Positions 33,849-41,138 of a stretch of 41,138 nucleotides of DNA are shown one piece after another. A program made the translations under genes and the position numbers. The stretch lies in assembly GCA_030536555.1 (NCBI GenBank), contig JAUNPU010000009.1, positions 1-41,138 on the forward strand, given 5' to 3'. The first letter of the stretch is position 1; each line of letters begins with the position of its first letter. Below the pieces are notes generated by a model. The model worked only from the letters and a program-made list of their open reading frames with translations, was not told the origin of the DNA and searched no databases. This DNA comes from Eubacteriales bacterium. GTDB lineage: Bacteria; Bacillota; Clostridia; Lachnospirales; Lachnospiraceae.

Positions 33849-35690
33849 ATGAAAATAAGCAAAGCAGGATTGGCAGGAGTGCTGACAGCAGGGGTGGTGC
33901 TTCTGTCGGGTGGACTTTTTGACAAAACAGTATTTGCGCATGAAATGAGCTCGGATATGCTGAAGGTGGCAATCCAGGGGAATCTGATGCCGGTCTCTGT
34001 GAAAGAGGATGGCACGGAAAACTACATGGGAGTGGCTCCGGATATTCTGGAGTCCTTTGCCTGGGAACAGGGGCTGGAGCTGATCTATGTGGAGGCGGAC
34101 AGCTATCTGGATGCGGTCCGGCTGACGGAGACCGGTGTGACGGATGTGCTGGCGGTGGATGTGGGCTATCCCAATGTGGGAAGCAGCGAGGGGCTTCGGA
34201 TGACGGATGCCTACCTGAAGGCGCAGATGCTTCTGATGTACCGGAAGGATTCGGACTTAAGGAAAATCGCGGAGTATACGGCGGCGGAGGTAAAGGGGTA
34301 TCCCGTATTTACCGATAACCATGTGGTTCGCAGGCTTTCCTTTGACACGCCGGAGAAGTGCCTTCATGCGGTGCGCTCCGGTCAGGCGGATCTGATGTAC
34401 TGCGATATCTTTACGGGAACGGTCTATATGCAGCAGTATGATAACCGGGATCTGGTGTCCTTTCCGCTGGAGACGGAGACCTGGTTTCGGTTCGGGGTGT
34501 CTCCGGAGGCGGACCCGGTGCTGCTGGAGAAGCTGAATCAGAAGATTGCGTCTGTGACCAGGATGGAGCGGAACCGCAGTCTGTCGATCAGCAGCAGTGC
34601 CATGTCGGATGGCTTTGAGAATCTGATTTACCATCATCCCTATGAGATCATCTGCATCGGCTTCACGGTGGCATTTCTGATCGTGATGGGATTTGCGACC
34701 TACTATCGGGTTCACAGCCGGAGCCGCGTCTCTGTGCAGGGGTTTGCGGAAAGCTATCATATGCTGGCAGACGCCTTCGGGGAGGCGGGGCTGGAGTATG
34801 ATTATCTGAAGGACCGGCTGACTGTGTTTGGCAGCCACGGGCATAAGCTGTGGATTCCGCCAAGAATTGACCATTTCAGTGCTTATCTGGAACAGGAGAA
34901 TCCGGGGGTATCCCTGACAAGGGAAGAATTTGAACAGATTCTGATCAGAGGAATGGCAGGGGAAGCCTGTGAAGCGGAGCTGCGGTGCAAGCTGGAGGAT
35001 GGGTCCTGGGGGCATTTTCGCCTGATCTATACGGTGGTTGCCACGGAAGAATCCTACAAGCGTCCGATCAGGATGATCGGCTGTCTGGTCTCTGCCGAAC
35101 AGCTCTACAGGGAGCGGGAAGAGCTGCGTGCTCTCGGCATGTATGACCGGCTGACCGGTCTCTTCAACCGAAGCGGGCTGGAGTGGAAGCGGGGAGAGTA
35201 CCTGCAGCGGGAGACAGCAAAGCAGCGGGAGGCGGAGGCCAGGGGAGCGAAGCTGCCCTCTGTATCGCCGGATCAGGATGTACTGCTTCTGATCGATGTG
35301 GATGAGTTTAAGACCTTCAACGATACTTATGGTCATCAGTGCGGAGATGATGTGCTGATTCATATGGCACAGTGCCTGACGGAGCTGTTCCGGAAGGAGG
35401 ATATTCTGTGCCGCTGGGGCGGAGACGAATTCCTGCTCTATCTGGTGGGAGCGGCTACCCATCTGGATGTGATTCAGCAGCGGTGTCAGGTTCTGCTGGA
35501 TGACTTAAAGACCTACAGCTATGACGGCAGGAGCATTCCGGTGACCCTGAGTATCGGCGGTACCGTGATCGGAACCTGGTCCTTCAATGAGGCATTCCGA
35601 GAGGCGGATGCGGCGCTGTATCAGGTGAAGCGTCAGGGCAGAAATGGAGTCTGCATTTTCTCCGAACACGAGGGGAGGCGGATGGAATGA
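33849..35690 (+). CDS. Membrane diguanylate cyclase with periplasmic-type solute-binding sensor
   Basis: A 613-residue protein: signal/TM segment at about 8-30, a solute-binding domain of the SBP_bac_3 type (about 38-250), TM helix at about 270-292, a PAS-like region (about 310-425) and a GGDEF domain (about 430-600) with intact G524-G-D-E-F, LYDRLTGLFNRSGLE-type start (MYDRLTGLFNRSG) and IDVDEFKTFNDTYGHQCGDD. It should make c-di-GMP in response to a small ligand, perhaps an amino acid. It is the only cyclase in the window with a canonical signature. Its stop overlaps the next gene's ATG (ATGA), so a permease is translationally coupled to it. Confidence 0.92.
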   Translation: MKISKAGLAGVLTAGVVLLSGGLFDKTVFAHEMSSDMLKVAIQGNLMPVSVKEDGTENYMGVAPDILESFAWEQGLELIYVEADSYLDAVRLTETGVTDVLAVDVGYPNVGSSEGLRMTDAYLKAQMLLMYRKDSDLRKIAEYTAAEVKGYPVFTDNHVVRRLSFDTPEKCLHAVRSGQADLMYCDIFTGTVYMQQYDNRDLVSFPLETETWFRFGVSPEADPVLLEKLNQKIASVTRMERNRSLSISSSAMSDGFENLIYHHPYEIICIGFTVAFLIVMGFATYYRVHSRSRVSVQGFAESYHMLADAFGEAGLEYDYLKDRLTVFGSHGHKLWIPPRIDHFSAYLEQENPGVSLTREEFEQILIRGMAGEACEAELRCKLEDGSWGHFRLIYTVVATEESYKRPIRMIGCLVSAEQLYREREELRALGMYDRLTGLFNRSGLEWKRGEYLQRETAKQREAEARGAKLPSVSPDQDVLLLIDVDEFKTFNDTYGHQCGDDVLIHMAQCLTELFRKEDILCRWGGDEFLLYLVGAATHLDVIQQRCQVLLDDLKTYSYDGRSIPVTLSIGGTVIGTWSFNEAFREADAALYQVKRQGRNGVCIFSEHEGRRME

Positions 35691-36973
35691 ACCGGCTTCA
35701 GAATATCGAATATGGAATCAACGATAAATATGAATATGCCCTTTCTCCGGTTCCTGAGAACAGGCGAAAGGGGACGGAACAGCTGATGGCTGTTCTGGCA
35801 GGAGTGGCATGCTCCACCACCGGGGTTTCGCTGGGAATGCAGGCGGGAGCTGCCATGCCGTTTTCGCGGGCAGTGTTTGCCTGTGTGGCAGGCAATCTGG
35901 GACTGTTTCTGCTGGCATCCTTCTGGGGAATCCTGGGACAGAGGACCGGTTACTCCAGCGTATCGCTGGTCAGGCGGAGCCTGGGCAGTCCGACGGCAGT
36001 CTTTTATGCGGTATTTATCATTCTTACCACCAGCGTGTGGATCGGAATGAGCGGGAATCTGATGGCAGGACTTCTGATTGCGGGATTTTCCAAATGGAAG
36101 ATTCCCATGGCAATCACCACCCAGATTGCGGTGGGAACCTGTATTTTCCTGTCCTCCAATGGCTGGAACAGTATGAAGCATGTCAGCTTCCGGTCTCTGC
36201 CGATTCTTCTGGTGCTGACCATCTATCTGCTCTGGAGTCTGGGAACGGTTCGGGGCGGATTCGGCGAGCTGGCTGTGTATGAACCCATAGGCGGATTGTC
36301 CGTGGCAGTGATGCTGGCTGTCATCATAGGCAATTATGCGCTGTCTGCGACCACCATGCCGGACATCTGCCGGTTTGCAAAGAACAGACACTCCGTTCTG
36401 CTCTGCACGGGAGTCTACATACTGGTGCTTACTGTCAGCGATATCTGCGGGATTCTGATCGTGCAGATTACAGGGGCGGAGGTGCTGAACTACGGAATCT
36501 TCCAGTTTGGAATCACTCTTTTGAATCTGATCTGGGTGATGCTGTGTATCTATACCACTCAGAATGTGAATCTGTATGTGGGAGGTCTTGCCATCCAGAA
36601 TCTGGTACACGGAACGGCGCTGGAGGGAAATATATCCAACCGGACGGCGATGATCCTGCTGGGTGGACTGGCGGTCATTGTGGGCGTGGCGGACTTATCC
36701 CGGCATCTGGCACAGGTGTCCCAGGCGGTTCTTCTGATTGCGGCGCCGCTGACGGGCATTATGACCGCGGAACTGTGCATCAGAAGGCAGAGGCGGATGG
36801 AAGAGAAGACCGGTCCTGCAGGCTGGATTCCGCTGATTGCCTGGGTATCGGGCATCGGAGCAGGAGTCTGGGTCGGCGAAAAGCTGGGGTATGGATTCTA
36901 TGCCGCAGCCCTGGTGGCGGGAGGCACCGTGTACGCAGCAGTCTGTGCCGGGGTGCGGAGGTATTGTAATTAG
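35687..36973 (+). CDS. Cytosine-permease-like transporter (NCS1 family)
   Basis: A 428-residue protein with 12 predicted helices and the NCS1/CodB pattern: GTEQLMAVLAGVACSTTG in helix 1, SLGMQAGAAMPFSRAV, YSSVSLVRRSLGS, TMPDICRFAKN and TTQNVNLYVGGLAIQNL. CodB-like proteins import cytosine or related nucleobases with a cation. No deaminase gene is adjacent, so the substrate is open. Coupled translation with the solute-binding cyclase upstream suggests that ligand sensing and uptake are linked, which is inference. A terminator follows 18 nt after the stop. Confidence 0.88.
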   Translation: MNRLQNIEYGINDKYEYALSPVPENRRKGTEQLMAVLAGVACSTTGVSLGMQAGAAMPFSRAVFACVAGNLGLFLLASFWGILGQRTGYSSVSLVRRSLGSPTAVFYAVFIILTTSVWIGMSGNLMAGLLIAGFSKWKIPMAITTQIAVGTCIFLSSNGWNSMKHVSFRSLPILLVLTIYLLWSLGTVRGGFGELAVYEPIGGLSVAVMLAVIIGNYALSATTMPDICRFAKNRHSVLLCTGVYILVLTVSDICGILIVQITGAEVLNYGIFQFGITLLNLIWVMLCIYTTQNVNLYVGGLAIQNLVHGTALEGNISNRTAMILLGGLAVIVGVADLSRHLAQVSQAVLLIAAPLTGIMTAELCIRRQRRMEEKTGPAGWIPLIAWVSGIGAGVWVGEKLGYGFYAAALVAGGTVYAAVCAGVRRYCN

Positions 36974-36991
36974 AACAGGTGTCTTGCGGGG

Positions 36992-37023
36992 AGAGTCTGG
37001 ATGTCCAGGCTCTTTCTTTTTGG
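36992..37023 (+). terminator. Terminator after the permease
   Basis: AGAGTCTGG (36992-37000) pairs with CCAGGCTCT (37005-37013) through a short loop and is followed by TTTCTTTTTGGG. Confidence 0.8.
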
Positions 37024-37081
37024 GTTATGGATGCCAATTCTTAACAAATTCTGCCAATTATGTGAACTTTCACCGATTTTG

Positions 37082-37110
37082 TTGACGAGACTTTGCTTTA
37101 TCATTATAAT
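37082..37110 (+). promoter_or_regulatory. Promoter for the SH3/glucosaminidase gene
   Basis: TTGACG (37082-37087), a 17-bp spacer and a perfect TATAAT (37105-37110), about 80 bp before the ATG at 37190. Confidence 0.85.
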
Positions 37111-37158
37111 AAGAAAAGTGCTATCAATGGCATAAAAGGAATTATTACGCAAATATGG

Positions 37159-37172
37159 ATGACATCTGTCAT
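37159..37172. promoter_or_regulatory. Short palindrome in the leader of the wall hydrolase gene
   Basis: ATGACATCTGTCAT (6-bp arms, 2-bp centre) lies just before the AAGGAG ribosome site (37178-37183). It could be an operator or a small hairpin near the ribosome site; there is no independent support. Confidence 0.3.
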
Positions 37173-37189
37173 GCACTAAGGAGCATATC

Positions 37190-39598
37190 ATGAAAAAACG
37201 CACATGGAAGAAGGGACTGGCAGTGATGCTGGGACTGGTATTGGGGATACATGCACCGATGGGGACGGTGCTGCCGTCTCATCGCGTGTTTGCTTATACG
37301 GCGCGTTCTGCGACTATCAATGCGTCCAGTCTGAATGTGAGAAGCGGTCCGGGGACCGGGCATTCTGCTGTGACGAAGCTGGCAAGAGGCGCGGCTGTGA
37401 CGGTGGTCAACGAGACCACCGGTTCTGACGGAAGGCTGTGGTATCAGATTCAGTGTACGGGAAGCGGCGGCGCTGCAGTCACCGGCTATGTACTCAGCAC
37501 TTATGTGAAGTTCCCTGTATCCTACAGCCACAATTCGGACTTCGAGGCATATCTGAATCAGCAGGGATTTCCGGACAGCTACAAGGACGGGCTGCGGCAG
37601 CTTCACGCCCAGTATCCCAACTGGGTGTTCACGGCACAGCACACGGGACTGGACTGGAATACGGTGATCCAGAACGAGAGCGTGCTGGGACGCAATCTGG
37701 TACATACGGGAAGTATTTCTTCCTACAAGTCTCTGGTGGACGGAGCCTACAACTGGGACGACGGCACCTGGACGGGATTCGACGGCAGCACCTGGGTGGC
37801 TGCCTCGGAGGATATTATCCGGTATTACATGGACCCGCGGAACTTTCTGGATGAGGCGTCGGTGTTCCAGTTCCTCTCCCAGGAGTATGACGGGAACCTG
37901 CATACGAAGGAAGGGCTGCAGTCCATGCTGAACGGCACCTTCATGGAAGGGGGACTGAAGACCTACAGCGGCGGAACTTCTACCGGTTCCGGCGGCAACA
38001 GCGGCGGCAGCAACGGAAGCTCCGGCGGACCGGGTGTGTCCGGCGGCTCCTCCGGCAGTCACAGCAGCGGCGTGATCACAGCGGGGCAGTCCGGCGGCGG
38101 CAGCCAGAACCCTACAGGGGGTTCGAACTCCGGCAGCAGCGGAAACGGAGGTACATCCTCTGCTCCAACCGGCGGCTCTCAGCAGATTCAGTTCGGCGCG
38201 CCTCAGGCATCCATCAGCCCGCATAAGACGGCGCTGGTGGGAACGGCAACCATGATTCCCTCCGGACCGCCGATTGATTCCGGCAAGGACCAGAACGGCG
38301 GCAGCGCAGCTGTACCGGGCGGCGGTGCAGCGGTGACACCGGGAGGCGGTGCAGCGGTGACACCGGGCGGCGGAACGTCTCAGGGAGGCAATTCCCAGGG
38401 AAGTGCAGTTGTGACACCGGGCGGCGGTGCATCCGGTACGCCGGGAGGGAACACGTCTCAGAACGGCGGTTCCCAGGGCAGCGCTCCGGTGGTGACTCCG
38501 GGCGGTCAGGGACCGGCTTCCGGCAATGGAAACGGTGATTCTTCCGCTCAGACATCCAGAACCTATGCGGATGTGATCATGGATGCAGCCGGCAAGTCCG
38601 GGGTGAATCCTTATGTGATTGCGGCGATGATCATGCAGGAGCAGGGCCGGGACGGCAGAGGCAATTCCATTTCCGGCAATTACGGCGGATATACGGGATA
38701 TTACAACTACTTTAACGTAGGCGCTTACGCATCGGACGGAATGGGGGCTGTGGTCCGGGGACTCTGGTATGCTTCTCAGTCCGGCAACTACGGCAGACCG
38801 TGGAATTCTGTGGAAGGCTCCATCATCGGCGGTGCCCAGTTCTACGGCACCAACTATGTGAATGCGGGACAGGATACCCTGTATCTGAAGAAGTACAACG
38901 TGCAGGGAAGCAACAAGTACAAGCATCAGTATATGACCAACGTGGACGGAGCTGCGGCAGAGGGAAGTATCTTCGCGGAGGGAGTCTCTGCGGCGGTGAA
39001 GAAGACGGCGCTGCAGTTCAAGATTCCGGTATATCAGAATATGCCGGGGGCACCCTGTGCCAAGCCTACGGTCAGCGGAAGCCCCAACAACAAGCTGCGG
39101 GGTCTGGGGGCAGAGGGATTTGCACTGACACCGACCTTCCAGCGGGATACCACATCCTATGACCTGATCGTGGATCATTCCGTATCCAATGTGACGATCT
39201 ATGCCAATGCCATCGACGGCAAGGCGACGGTCAGCGGCACCGGCAATATCCAGCTCCAGAGCGGAGTCAATGAGATTCCGGTGACGGTGCGGGCGGAGAA
39301 TGGAAGCGAACGCAGGTACGTGATCCATATTGTACGTCAGGCAGGCGGTCCGACCTACAATGCCGGCATGAACAGCGGCAGCGGCACAGGTACGGTGACT
39401 CCTGGCGGTGGAAGTTCCGGCGGACCGGGTGTTGTGGGACCGGGAACCGGTGGTCCGGGTGCTTCTAATGGCAATTCCGGCGGAGCAGGAAGCGGCGGCA
39501 CGAACCCGGGCGGCGGTGCATCCGGCAGCCCGGCAGGAGGCAGCAATGTGGTAACTCCGGGCGGCAACAATGTGACGATCATCAGTCCGGCGGGCTGA
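37190..39598 (+). CDS. Secreted SH3/glucosaminidase wall hydrolase with Gly-rich spacers and a cadherin-like domain
   Basis: An 802-residue exported protein. Signal peptide 1-36; SH3b domain about 38-108 (SLNVRSGPGTGHSAVTKLARG); a conserved region about 112-258 (FPDSYKDGLRQLHAQYPNWVF, YYMDPRNFLDE); a Gly/Ser/Thr-rich stretch about 260-456 including AAVTPGGG repeats; then TYADVIMDAAGKSGVNPYVI and AAMIMQEQG, which carries the likely catalytic Glu of a glucosaminidase-type fold (about 458-600); a cadherin-like beta-sandwich about 630-720 (DTTSYDLIVDHS); and a second Gly-rich tail. It probably cuts glycan strands of peptidoglycan. Related proteins join the halves around the spacer directly; here about 200 low-complexity residues separate them. 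AAGGAG lies before the ATG. Confidence 0.88.
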   Translation: MKKRTWKKGLAVMLGLVLGIHAPMGTVLPSHRVFAYTARSATINASSLNVRSGPGTGHSAVTKLARGAAVTVVNETTGSDGRLWYQIQCTGSGGAAVTGYVLSTYVKFPVSYSHNSDFEAYLNQQGFPDSYKDGLRQLHAQYPNWVFTAQHTGLDWNTVIQNESVLGRNLVHTGSISSYKSLVDGAYNWDDGTWTGFDGSTWVAASEDIIRYYMDPRNFLDEASVFQFLSQEYDGNLHTKEGLQSMLNGTFMEGGLKTYSGGTSTGSGGNSGGSNGSSGGPGVSGGSSGSHSSGVITAGQSGGGSQNPTGGSNSGSSGNGGTSSAPTGGSQQIQFGAPQASISPHKTALVGTATMIPSGPPIDSGKDQNGGSAAVPGGGAAVTPGGGAAVTPGGGTSQGGNSQGSAVVTPGGGASGTPGGNTSQNGGSQGSAPVVTPGGQGPASGNGNGDSSAQTSRTYADVIMDAAGKSGVNPYVIAAMIMQEQGRDGRGNSISGNYGGYTGYYNYFNVGAYASDGMGAVVRGLWYASQSGNYGRPWNSVEGSIIGGAQFYGTNYVNAGQDTLYLKKYNVQGSNKYKHQYMTNVDGAAAEGSIFAEGVSAAVKKTALQFKIPVYQNMPGAPCAKPTVSGSPNNKLRGLGAEGFALTPTFQRDTTSYDLIVDHSVSNVTIYANAIDGKATVSGTGNIQLQSGVNEIPVTVRAENGSERRYVIHIVRQAGGPTYNAGMNSGSGTGTVTPGGGSSGGPGVVGPGTGGPGASNGNSGGAGSGGTNPGGGASGSPAGGSNVVTPGGNNVTIISPAG

Positions 39599-39625
39599 CC
39601 ATACAACAGAAATGACAGAAAGCGA

Positions 39626-39659
39626 AGCGGGCTGATTTGAGGATTCAGATGGGCCCGCT
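39626..39659 (+). other. Intergenic hairpin without a T-run
   Basis: AGCGGGC (39626-39632) pairs with GCCCGCT (39653-39659). No T-run follows, so it may be a partial terminator, a processing site or simply a stable spacer between two genes of one transcript. Confidence 0.4.
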
Positions 39660-39695
39660 CACGTGCTGAAAAAAGGATATAGACAGGAGACAGAT

Positions 39696-41138
39696 ATGAG
39701 CAAATACAAGCAGATGTGCAGCAGACTGATTCTGGTCTGCGTGATGGCGGTACTGGTGCCGTTCCAGAGTCTGGCGGCAACGGCGCGGATCGCATTTTCC
39801 GATCCGTCCGGTCAGGTGGGCAGCGAGGTCCGCGTCACCATGAAATTCTCTTCCACCGACGGTGCGGCGCTGGGCAACACGGATGTGATGCTTGCCTATG
39901 ATGCTACGGCGCTGGAGTACATCAATGAGACGGAAAATGCCAGCGGCGGCAACGGTGCAATCCGGGTGTGGAGTGCACCCATGGGAAGCACCGAGGCGGT
40001 GACGGAGCTGAGATTTAAGGCGCTGAAGGCAGGAGAGACCAAAATCACGGTATCCTCCTGGGAGGGCTATGACAACGACGGTCAGTATCTGAACGTGGAG
40101 AAGGAAGGAACCTCCACAGTGAAGATCGCTGCACTGGAGACCTCCTCCAATGATGCCCGTCTGCAGTCGCTGCAGGTCTATCCGGGTACTCTGGAGCCGG
40201 GATTTGCGCCGGTGACCACCAGCTACACCACCTCCGTAGGTCTGGATGTGGAGAAGCTGACCATCGATGCCAAGGCAGCCAACGACAAGGCAACCGTGAC
40301 TGTGGAGGGCGGTTCCGACTTACAGGCCGGTGAGAATACCGTAGTCTGCAAGGTAACGGCAGAGGACGGCACCACGGTGCAGACCTATACCATTACCGTC
40401 AACAAGGTTGAGGGCGGAGCTACCGGAGATGGCGCAGAAGGCGGCGAATCCTCTGAGACAACAGAGACCACGGCTCCGGAGCCGGATGTGCTGGCAGAGC
40501 TGGATGTACTTGCCAAGAAGATCCGGATCGTGGAGGTGCCGGCTGACGTGACCGTACCGGCGGGACTTAAGGAAAGCTCCATCCAGATCGGTGATGCCAA
40601 GGTAACCGGATGGATCAATGAGAATCAGGCGAAGCCGGAATACTGCGTTCTCTACGGTATGAATGAGAACGGCGACCAGAACTTCTATCGCTACGACCTG
40701 ACGGATAAGACCGTTCAGAGATACTTCCAGGATGAGCTGGCGGCAGGTACAGAGACAGATGGCAGCGACCAGAATCCGGAGATGGATTTTGAGGCAAAAT
40801 ACAGCCGGATGAAGCTGATTGCCATGGCTCTCGGCGGCGTGAGCGCGGTGCTGCTGATCGTGGTCATCGTGCTGATCGCCGGAAGAAAGCGTGCATCGGA
40901 GGAGGCTGCATTTGTGGAGCCGAAGGCAGAGCGGAAGCCGGAGAAGAAGGCGGCTGCACGTGGCAGGAAGCTCTCCAAGGAAGAGCGCTACATGATGGGC
41001 GAAGAGGATGAATACGTGGAGGAGGATCCGGAGGAGTATATGCCGGAGACTGCGGATGAGTCCGATTATGATGACGGAGCCTATGATGAAGCTGATGACG
41101 GGGCTTATGATGATGAGACTTATGACGATGAAGCTTAT
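39696..41138 (+). CDS. Cohesin-like/cadherin-like membrane-anchored surface protein, 3' end outside window
   Basis: The frame is open for 481 codons to the window edge. Signal peptide 1-28; a cohesin-type beta-sandwich about 30-145 (VGSEVRVTMKFSS, TDVMLAYDATALEYI); a cadherin-like domain about 150-237 (NDARLQSLQVYPGTLEPGF, TSYTTSV, TYTITVNK); a Thr/Glu linker; an unassigned domain about 265-345; TM helix 373-396; and a cytoplasmic tail that is basic, then strongly acidic with DDGAYDEADDGAYDDETYDD repeats. Cohesin folds bind dockerins or act as adhesion modules; no dockerin is visible nearby. It shares the cadherin-like domain with the upstream wall hydrolase, suggesting that the two proteins work on the same surface. 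AGGAG precedes the ATG. Confidence 0.85.
   Translation, partial: MSKYKQMCSRLILVCVMAVLVPFQSLAATARIAFSDPSGQVGSEVRVTMKFSSTDGAALGNTDVMLAYDATALEYINETENASGGNGAIRVWSAPMGSTEAVTELRFKALKAGETKITVSSWEGYDNDGQYLNVEKEGTSTVKIAALETSSNDARLQSLQVYPGTLEPGFAPVTTSYTTSVGLDVEKLTIDAKAANDKATVTVEGGSDLQAGENTVVCKVTAEDGTTVQTYTITVNKVEGGATGDGAEGGESSETTETTAPEPDVLAELDVLAKKIRIVEVPADVTVPAGLKESSIQIGDAKVTGWINENQAKPEYCVLYGMNENGDQNFYRYDLTDKTVQRYFQDELAAGTETDGSDQNPEMDFEAKYSRMKLIAMALGGVSAVLLIVVIVLIAGRKRASEEAAFVEPKAERKPEKKAAARGRKLSKEERYMMGEEDEYVEEDPEEYMPETADESDYDDGAYDEADDGAYDDETYDDEAY

Noticed and set aside
37081..37189. c-di-GMP riboswitch in the leader of the wall hydrolase, suggested by the many c-di-GMP genes nearby
   Set aside because: None of the conserved GEMM core segments are visible in the 110-nt leader.
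37169..39328. Minus-strand 719-residue open frame opposite the wall hydrolase
   Set aside because: Low-complexity Arg/His/Ala antisense product of a GC-rich, Gly-rich gene; the plus strand has signal peptide, promoter and known domains.
41020..41138. Acidic DDGAYDE-type tail as a frameshifted or non-coding repeat
   Set aside because: It continues the open frame of the cohesin-like protein behind a TM helix without any break, so it is read as a cytoplasmic acidic tail.

Overview
The window looks like chromosome of a Gram-positive gut-type clostridium, most likely Lachnospiraceae. The grounds are Shine-Dalgarno sites of the GGAGG type, sigma-A promoters with near-consensus boxes, a DUF6465 protein, a DUF1576 membrane protein, a lipoprotein-OadG fusion inside a sodium-pump decarboxylase operon, and many c-di-GMP enzymes. 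I cannot fix genus or species from the sequence alone.

Bases 1 to about 5690 are an AT-richer, decayed prophage end. An HNH endonuclease (cut by the window edge) is followed by a self-contained three-gene cassette with its own promoter and terminator: XRE regulator, ImmA-type metallopeptidase and PIN-like protein. After it come a frameshifted small terminase, a large terminase truncated and fused in frame to the back half of a large serine recombinase (itself broken by three frame changes), and an intact low-molecular-weight protein tyrosine phosphatase (LMW-PTP). Right behind that phosphatase lies the 3' end of a second, GC-richer LMW-PTP gene. This suggests the element entered a host phosphatase gene and brought its own copy.

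Bases 5880-19250 are ordinary chromosome: a membrane GGDEF protein and a membrane EAL protein side by side, a YkgJ-type cysteine-cluster protein, a patatin-like lipase, an OPT peptide transporter with a small PqqD-like protein, a TIGR01440 protein, the AzlC/AzlD amino-acid exporter, a Lys/Ala-rich DUF6465 protein, an RsmF-type rRNA methyltransferase and, on the minus strand, a DUF1576 membrane protein.

Bases 19430-24220 hold DNA polymerase IV and an RluA-type pseudouridine synthase (minus strand) and a D,D-carboxypeptidase (plus strand). They are bracketed by two roughly 268-bp copies, in opposite orientation, of a non-coding element made of four hairpins built on one TTTGGACAAT motif. Coding minisatellites occur in three genes in or near this segment (RsmF-like, RluA-like and DacA-like).

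Bases 24554-29861 form one operon for a biotin-dependent, sodium-coupled carboxyl-transfer system. It has a 12S/MmdA-type CoA carboxyltransferase, a lipoprotein-OadG fusion, a biotin carrier, the OadB membrane pump and a 5S/OadA-type pyruvate carboxyltransferase. Having both carboxyltransferases on one carrier allows methylmalonyl-CoA:pyruvate transcarboxylation as well as Na+ pumping.

Bases 30023-36973 are a second c-di-GMP cluster: an EAL phosphodiesterase with a Cys-rich sensory front end, an Hpt protein, a REC-HD-GYP response regulator preceded by a ten-G tract at its ribosome binding site, a solute-binding-domain GGDEF cyclase, and a cytosine-permease-like transporter. Bases 37082-41138 encode two large exported proteins that share cadherin-like domains: an SH3/glucosaminidase wall hydrolase and a membrane-anchored cohesin-like protein cut by the window end.
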